Below are positions 31,016 to 35,390 of a stretch of DNA of 35,390 bases, in pieces. Every line of letters starts with the position of its first letter. Position 1 is the stretch's first letter. The translations under genes and the position numbers were made by a program. The notes beneath the pieces were generated by a model. It was not told where the DNA came from. It did not search any database and saw nothing but the letters and a program-made list of their open reading frames with translations. Source of the stretch: Bacillota bacterium. Its GTDB lineage: Bacteria > Bacillota > Sulfobacillia > JAJYWN01 > JAJZPE01. The stretch covers positions 1-35,390 of the forward strand of contig JAJYMC010000014.1 in the NCBI GenBank assembly GCA_021787335.1, written 5' to 3'.

Positions 31016-32934
31016 TGTCCCCAACGCCCATGCCTCCCGCCGGCTACGGCGGGAGGCATGCCGCCTTGGGCAGCCACTTGGGTCCAATCATGGCGGCAGG
31101 GTACATCAGGGTATCGAGGGACAAGGCCAAGCACGGACTCGTTGACGAGATCATCTCCCCGGAAATGCAGAGGGCAGAGATTCTCAGGTATGCGGAATCC
31201 CACAAATATCAAGTGCCCGATAACTTTATCTTCGAAGACCTAGACAAGTCCGGATTCAACATTCCTTTTGAGAAGCGCCCGGGCTTGATGCAGATCATCC
31301 GGTTGGCTGAACAGGGCCTGATCCAGCACGTCATCACCTACAAGATCAGCCGGCTGTCAAGGGTTCTACTTGACACTCTGCAGATAACTAAACTTCTTAG
31401 CACCAAGGGGATCTCGGTGATCTTCATCAATGAAGGCATCGATTCCGGCAACCACGGCCACAAAATCGTGCTGGCCACGCTCGGAGCCGTGGCCGAGAGC
31501 CAGGCCGAAGAGATCCGCAATTACGCGATAAGCATCAAAGCTCACCAGGCAGAACAAGGCATCGTTCCAGGCTGCGTCGCACCCTACGGCTTGGTGCGCA
31601 AGAACAAGGTCTTTGATAAGAATCCAGAGACCTTTCCTCACCTCAAGAGGATGTTCGATATGGTGGCCTCGGGCCAGACGCCGTACCGGGTGCGGAAGGT
31701 CTTCAACTCGGAGGGCATCAAGTCGCCGCGGGGCAAACAATGGTCGGATGAGGTCATGCGCGACCTCATTCGGAACCCCACCTACATAGGCCAGTTCAGA
31801 TTCAAGAAGGAAGTGTGCGAGGCGAGGCACAAACCCTTTCTGCCCAAAGACCTGTGGCTACGAGCCAACGACCAGTTGGCTCTCAGAGCGAACCACCAGG
31901 ACAGCAGAAGGCACCGGATGCTCAGCGGCCTCATCACCTGCGGCCAATGCGGGTCTCCCTTCAACGTCCATCATGGGGGCGGCCACGCCAGGCGCGTCGG
32001 ATATCAGTGCCGGAACCGGTTCGAGACGGGGTGCCCGTCTCCCCGGCTGGACGCTCCGACACTCGAAGCCGCGCTGAAGTCCAAGCTAAGGGAGCTTGCT
32101 CTTAACAAGGCGGTTCTCCAGCGAGTGGCGGAAAAACTCGAAAAGGAGGCATCGCGCCCGCTCAGCCCAATCCTGGCGGACCGCGATAGGCTCAACACCA
32201 AGCTCAAGAAGGTTCAAGACAAGATTGAGCTGCTGTTGAGGGACCGCTACGACGGCCGGATTGCCGACGATCAATTCGCCGAAAAGAATCACCAGTTTCT
32301 TTCCGAGAGGGACGAGCTCAAGGCCAAGCTGGACAGGATTGAGGCGCAGGTGGAGAACCCCCGGCGCAAAGTCGAACGCCACCAGAACCTCACGGCCATC
32401 CTTCAAGAGGTAGCTCAGGCCTGGGACTCGTTCAGCGATGAGGACATTCAAGATCTCCTCAGGGAGCTCGGGGTCATCCTGGTCGCGGAAAAGGACGGGG
32501 TTGTTTTCGAGGCCCTCGGATACAAGGACAAGCTTCCCGGCAAGGCCACCATCAGCACTCTCTACTTCGAGCAGTTCGTCGACGGCTTGGGAAAGGAAAG
32601 AGGATTCTGGAGCCAGGCCCAGGAGCAGTTTCTCCTCCGAAACTGGGAACGCCACGACGCCCGGTGGATCGCCAAGAAGCTCAAGCGAACGGAGAGCGGC
32701 GTACGGCAAAAGCTCTACACCTTAAGGCAAAGCGGCCAAATCTCCTTCAGGAAAAGGCCCGGCGGCGGGCTCCCGGATCCGGAGCGACCCGAAGTCCCAG
32801 AACCGAACCCCAGAGCGAAAGGAGGTGAAAGCGCCGATGGGGGAGGGACTCAACGACTCCCGAATCACGGTTCATCCCCGTCCTCGCCGCCCATCGAGTT
32901 CTCCCGGAACCACCACGGCCATCATCAGGACTGA
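31012..32934 (+). CDS. Large serine recombinase
   Basis: A site-specific recombinase of 640 residues (614 if started at ATG 31090). The catalytic domain opens MAAGYIRVSRDK (Ser in RVS), then DLDKSGFNIPFEKRPGL, YKISRLSRVLLDT and the long helix ESQAEEIRNYAISIKAHQ. The recombinase domain has IVPGCVAPYGLVRKN and LIRNPTYIGQFRF. The zinc ribbon has ITCGQCGSPF (Cys284/287 in the shorter numbering) and a CRNRFETGC pair. A coiled coil and a C-terminal Myb-like helix-turn-helix (NWERHDARWIAKKLKRTESG) follow. ATG 31012 is coupled to the preceding stop with GGAGGAAG upstream. ATG 31090 fits the domain start but has no ribosome site and follows a strong hairpin. It probably drives excision or integration of a mobile element; the att sites were not found. 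Confidence 0.92.
   Translation: MMSPTPMPPAGYGGRHAALGSHLGPIMAAGYIRVSRDKAKHGLVDEIISPEMQRAEILRYAESHKYQVPDNFIFEDLDKSGFNIPFEKRPGLMQIIRLAEQGLIQHVITYKISRLSRVLLDTLQITKLLSTKGISVIFINEGIDSGNHGHKIVLATLGAVAESQAEEIRNYAISIKAHQAEQGIVPGCVAPYGLVRKNKVFDKNPETFPHLKRMFDMVASGQTPYRVRKVFNSEGIKSPRGKQWSDEVMRDLIRNPTYIGQFRFKKEVCEARHKPFLPKDLWLRANDQLALRANHQDSRRHRMLSGLITCGQCGSPFNVHHGGGHARRVGYQCRNRFETGCPSPRLDAPTLEAALKSKLRELALNKAVLQRVAEKLEKEASRPLSPILADRDRLNTKLKKVQDKIELLLRDRYDGRIADDQFAEKNHQFLSERDELKAKLDRIEAQVENPRRKVERHQNLTAILQEVAQAWDSFSDEDIQDLLRELGVILVAEKDGVVFEALGYKDKLPGKATISTLYFEQFVDGLGKERGFWSQAQEQFLLRNWERHDARWIAKKLKRTESGVRQKLYTLRQSGQISFRKRPGGGLPDPERPEVPEPNPRAKGGESADGGGTQRLPNHGSSPSSPPIEFSRNHHGHHQD
31029..31060 (+). repeat. 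14-pair perfect hairpin at the start of the recombinase gene
   Basis: CATGCCTCCCGCCG and CGGCGGGAGGCATG pair perfectly around GCTA. It lies between the two possible start codons of the large recombinase. It may be an inserted palindromic element, a translation-control hairpin or a site bound by the recombinases. Confidence 0.75.
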
Positions 32935-33133
32935 GAAGGGGGGTGTGGTCGCCTTGACGGGTGTGCCCAATACGGGTCTGTCCCGCCTGACCAAAGCCGT
33001 GAGCGCGGCCGGGGCAGAACTCCTTTGTTGGGGCTCCCTTGAGGGTATCGGGAAAGCTGTAAAAGAGTGCTCGATCTTCAGCCTCATCGATGCCCCCAAT
33101 TGGCTGGAGACGTTGCTGAAGTCGGAACGTTAG
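32837..33133 (+). CDS. Unknown 98-residue protein
   Basis: ATG 32837 lies 8 bases after GGAGGTGA, a strong ribosome site inside the 3' end of the recombinase gene, so it overlaps that gene by 98 bases. The N-terminal 35 residues are Arg/Pro/Ser/Thr-rich. A compact part then follows: VVALTGVPNTGLSRLTKAVS, GAELLCWGSLEGIGKAVK and a C-terminal LIDAPNWLETLLKSER. I do not recognise it. Tight coupling to the recombinase suggests a helper such as a directionality factor, but no DNA-binding motif is obvious. The following 293 bases (33134-33426) hold no gene that I can support. Confidence 0.6.
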   Translation: MGEGLNDSRITVHPRPRRPSSSPGTTTAIIRTEKGGVVALTGVPNTGLSRLTKAVSAAGAELLCWGSLEGIGKAVKECSIFSLIDAPNWLETLLKSER

Positions 33134-33426
33134 GCCCGTCGGCCGTCTTGCGACACTCGTACAGCCCGCAAACGTTTCTTGAAACGAGTCTCTACTTCGA
33201 GTTGTGGCGTGGCCCACATAGCGAGAACCGAAATAAGTCCGCGAAACAGACCCAAAACCTACCGGAAATCGACCGTCCAGCCCGGGGAACGAGCGTGCGA
33301 CGAATTCCCGGGGCCGAGCGCTGGAGCGCGAGGCCCCAGGCCTCCCTCGGCACCTTCGGGCCATGTGCCTGACCAGGCCGCCCCGGGGCGACAGAGACTT
33401 GCCGTAGGAGAAAGGAGGGAAGGGAA

Positions 33427-33954
33427 ATGGACGAAAGATATCCAAGACGCCGTTACGAAGACCTTAGGAAGAAGAAAGATTCCGGGATCCCCTTGGACTT
33501 CGGGGCTCTGACAACAGAGGAGCTGCGGGAGCTAAGGCGAGGGGCTTCGATCGAGGAAATCGCCCAACTCTATGACGTCAGCCTTACTGCTGTATTGCGC
33601 AAGGAGGCCGGTCTCACGACCAAGACCGAAATAGAGCAATTAATGGAGTCGACAGTCGAGTACTTTGAGTGGGCCAGGTCAAAGACGCTTCCGGAAGGCA
33701 CACTCTACAACGCCCTCAAAGCGCGGAAAGAGGCTGGTGAAAAGCTCAACTGGCGGGAGATAACAGAAGAGGAGCTATTCACCCTTAGGGAAGAAGCCAC
33801 CTGCAAACAGATTGGCGATCTCTTCGGAGTCTGCGCCGGAACCGTAACACGGAAATGCACCGAGTATGGGATTAACATGCATGGAGTATTCGTTGCAGGA
33901 GTGCTGGCCACTTTCCGTCGAAAGCTCAAAGAGACAGGGGACAGCTGCCCTTGA
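33427..33954 (+). CDS. Protein with two copies of a helix-turn-helix unit
   Basis: A 175-residue protein made of an internal duplication. Copy 1 (about 9-63) includes YEDLRKKKDSG, LTTEELRELRRGASIEEIAQ and LYDVSLTAVLRKEAGL. Copy 2 (about 93-149) includes YNALKARKEAG, ITEEELFTLREEATCKQIGD and LFGVCAGTVTRKCTEYGI. Each ends in a helix-turn-helix pattern (IxxLYxVSxxxV-like). The ribosome site AAAGGAGGGAAGG is strong. It is the last plus-strand gene before a terminator, so it probably belongs to the recombinase module as a DNA-binding regulator. No family name is known to me. Confidence 0.7.
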   Translation: MDERYPRRRYEDLRKKKDSGIPLDFGALTTEELRELRRGASIEEIAQLYDVSLTAVLRKEAGLTTKTEIEQLMESTVEYFEWARSKTLPEGTLYNALKARKEAGEKLNWREITEEELFTLREEATCKQIGDLFGVCAGTVTRKCTEYGINMHGVFVAGVLATFRRKLKETGDSCP

Positions 33955-33990
33955 GGGAAGGCCGGCAGTCCAACACTGGCAGGGAATGAT

Positions 33991-34020
33991 GGCGCGCCCG
34001 AGACTAGGCTCGGGCGCGCC
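33991..34020 (+). terminator. Terminator-like hairpin closing the recombinase module
   Basis: GGCGCGCCCGAG pairs perfectly with CTCGGGCGCGCC (12 pairs, 6-base loop), followed by GTCCCTTTG. It starts 36 bases after the stop of the duplicated helix-turn-helix gene. The T-run is short. Confidence 0.6.
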
Positions 34021-34244
34021 GTCCCTTTGTGGACGTGAACTCAGAGAGTGGTTGGGAGCGAGCAAGTCTTCGGGGCCGCGGTAATGTGCTCAGAGTGGGG
34101 CATCCGGGACCGAGACAAAGAAACTCGTGATGCGGTGGCTGCTTTGGATCTTGACGAAGGGCTCAGCGGCGCTGATGCAAGGCAAGTAAAGTATGGACCG
34201 ACAGCGTTTGCGCTCCCAGCTACATTGCAGCACTGGAATGAAGA

Positions 34245-34272
34245 AGGCGCTGCGTCCTCAGACGCAGCGCCT
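34245..34272 (-). terminator. Intrinsic terminator of the last two minus-strand genes
   Basis: AGGCGCTGCGTC pairs perfectly with GACGCAGCGCCT (12 pairs, 4-base loop). On the minus strand it is followed by TCTTCATT. It lies 75 bases past the stop at 34347. The 34021-34244 stretch between the two terminators holds no gene that I can support. Confidence 0.7.
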
Positions 34273-34346
34273 GTATGCGATTTTCTTGGTTCTTGGGCCT
34301 CAGAGAACCCCGGCTCCGTTTAGCGGACCACCTTTGGGCGGCGGTT

Positions 34347-34877
34347 CTAGTCACGTGACTCATCAGTGATCTCGATGCTCCGGGACCACCACGTATAGGC
34401 GTCGTTAAGGGGCAAAGACGGGGCATCGGGGTCGAAGGAGGAGAGCGGGACCAGAGTGACGAGGCACATCCCTACTCGTGAGAGCAGTTCATCCATCATC
34501 GCATACTGGTCTGCCGCGTCGTCAGCGATTGCCCCATGCATCAGGAGCGGTCGGGAATCCACCGGGTCCAAGACCTCTAGCCCTACCGCCACGGTAGTCC
34601 GATTCAAGAGCGACAGGTGTATCTTGAAATTGATCACCGAGCCGTCCTCATCGCGGACAACGTGTTCCGAGACCAACTTACCGACACTTTCGAGTCTGTC
34701 GTCTGGGTAATACATTACGAGGGCCGGGATCACGGGGCCGCAGGGGAAACTCACGATTCCGAAGGTTGTCTGAAGCTCGTCAGGTCTATAGGCTCTCGGG
34801 AAAGGGGGCCATCTGGTCACTCGGGTCACGTAGATTCCTCGCGGTTTGCTTGTGCAGGGACTCATGTGTTCACTCAA
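34347..34877 (-). CDS. Unknown 176-residue protein
   Basis: The frame begins TTG 34877, 10 bases after AGGAG, four bases past the upstream stop. ATG 34865 is an alternative, giving 172 residues. The protein has blocks such as TTFGIVSFPCGPVIPALVMY, NFKIHLSLLNRTTVAVGLEV and SRVGMCLVTLVPLSSFDPDA, with strands suggesting a beta-rich fold. It has no signal peptide, membrane span or motif that I recognise. It forms a two-gene unit with the gene at 34881 and ends before a clear terminator. Confidence 0.6.
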   Translation of the reverse strand: MSEHMSPCTSKPRGIYVTRVTRWPPFPRAYRPDELQTTFGIVSFPCGPVIPALVMYYPDDRLESVGKLVSEHVVRDEDGSVINFKIHLSLLNRTTVAVGLEVLDPVDSRPLLMHGAIADDAADQYAMMDELLSRVGMCLVTLVPLSSFDPDAPSLPLNDAYTWWSRSIEITDESRD

Positions 34878-34880
34878 GTC

Positions 34881-35375
34881 TCAGCCACTCCTTCTGCCGA
34901 CGTATGTCAGATAATTTGTGAGCGCACTTCTTAAGGACCGAGCGGCCTCAAGGAAGTCCTTGTCCTGGCGGACGACCTCCTCGATCCGTGCCGGCGCAGA
35001 CATCAACCTTCCATCGGCCGCGAGACACGTCCAAGCCTTGGGCTGGGGCAGCGATCGCCTAAAGAGCTTGACGAACGCTTTATCGTGAAGAATGACCCTG
35101 AATCCTCCATACGGGGTTCGGCCGTCATCTGGTTTCTCCCAGAACCGGTCGATCAGGATCAGGCCGGCGACTGGTAAGAAGGCTGGGGAATGGCCCTGGC
35201 GGATCGTCAGGAGGCTCTCTACTTTTGCGCGGCTCACCACATCGCAGGCCTCGCGGACCAGCTCGACTCGGCGCTCTTGCGGCAGGCCTTGCCCAGTCCT
35301 GATTATCTCGGCGAGGTCGGCCAGGGTGTTCTCGGCGTCAAGGGCGAGTCTGGCGCGGTCTCTGCCGATGGTCAT
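34881..35375 (-). CDS. Unknown protein, possibly continuing past the window
   Basis: From ATG 35375 the frame gives 164 residues: helical at the start (RARLALDAENTLADLAEIIR), then a compact middle (SLLTIRQGHSPAFLPVAGLI, FRVILHDKAFVKLF) and a helical end (FLEAARSLRSALTNYLTYVG). The ribosome site before 35375 is weak and the frame stays open to the window edge, so the true start may lie outside. There is no recognised family. It is coupled to the gene at 34347, whose start lies four bases after this stop. Confidence 0.6.
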   Translation of the reverse strand: MTIGRDRARLALDAENTLADLAEIIRTGQGLPQERRVELVREACDVVSRAKVESLLTIRQGHSPAFLPVAGLILIDRFWEKPDDGRTPYGGFRVILHDKAFVKLFRRSLPQPKAWTCLAADGRLMSAPARIEEVVRQDKDFLEAARSLRSALTNYLTYVGRRSG

Positions 35376-35390
35376 CCAGGGATCCGTGAC

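Noticed and set aside
34048-34323. 91-codon plus-strand frame
   Set aside because: Runs through the terminator hairpin at 34245-34272, and no ribosome site is seen.

Overview
The window is GC-rich DNA with strong AGGAGG-type ribosome sites, many TTG and GTG starts and tightly overlapping genes. It reads like a high-GC member of the Bacillota (Firmicutes). This is an inference from gene content and style; no rRNA or other phylogenetic marker is present.

Bases 1-15412 hold one large minus-strand cobalamin (vitamin B12) operon. It begins with a promoter at about 15.4 kb, a cobalamin riboswitch and an intrinsic terminator. It then runs cbiA, cbiC, cbiDE (fused), cbiTL (fused), cbiF, cbiG, cbiMNQO (cobalt importer), cbiH, cbiX, cobO/btuR, a pduX-like L-threonine kinase and tldD. 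Nearly every junction is a 1-17 base overlap, so translation is probably coupled. Together the genes import cobalt, insert it early into sirohydrochlorin (CbiX), build and contract the corrin ring by the anaerobic route, amidate it (CbiA), adenosylate it (CobO) and supply L-threonine phosphate for the lower-ligand linker. The precorrin-6A reductase (cbiJ/cobK) and the late assembly genes are not here. The first 100 bases look like the 3' end of an IS200/IS605-type TnpB guide RNA, butting into the end of tldD.

Bases 15418-19851 are a graveyard of mobile elements in a decayed minus-strand operon (unknown protein, HExxH metallopeptidase-like protein, degenerate GGDEF protein, ABC ATPase). The ABC ATPase has lost its 3' end to a transposase fragment, and the lead gene is split by an IS21-family element whose own IstA has lost its catalytic core.

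Bases 19964-24091 hold an AbrB-type regulator and a heterodimeric ABC multidrug-type exporter, with a plausible promoter. A PrcB-like domain protein that is probably 5'-truncated follows (24.3-25.1 kb).

From about 25.1 kb the DNA is visibly less GC-rich and accessory. It holds small minus-strand genes, then an HNH endonuclease operon whose first gene is cut by a second, intact IS21-family element (27838-30019). Next comes a plus-strand recombination module: a 59-residue ORF under a hairpin, a serine-recombinase domain protein lacking its catalytic serine, a full large serine recombinase, a small unknown protein and a protein with two copies of a helix-turn-helix unit. Two unknown minus-strand genes close the window; the last may run off its end. 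The most promising new biology is the dead/live serine recombinase pair with its hairpins, and the HNH operon.
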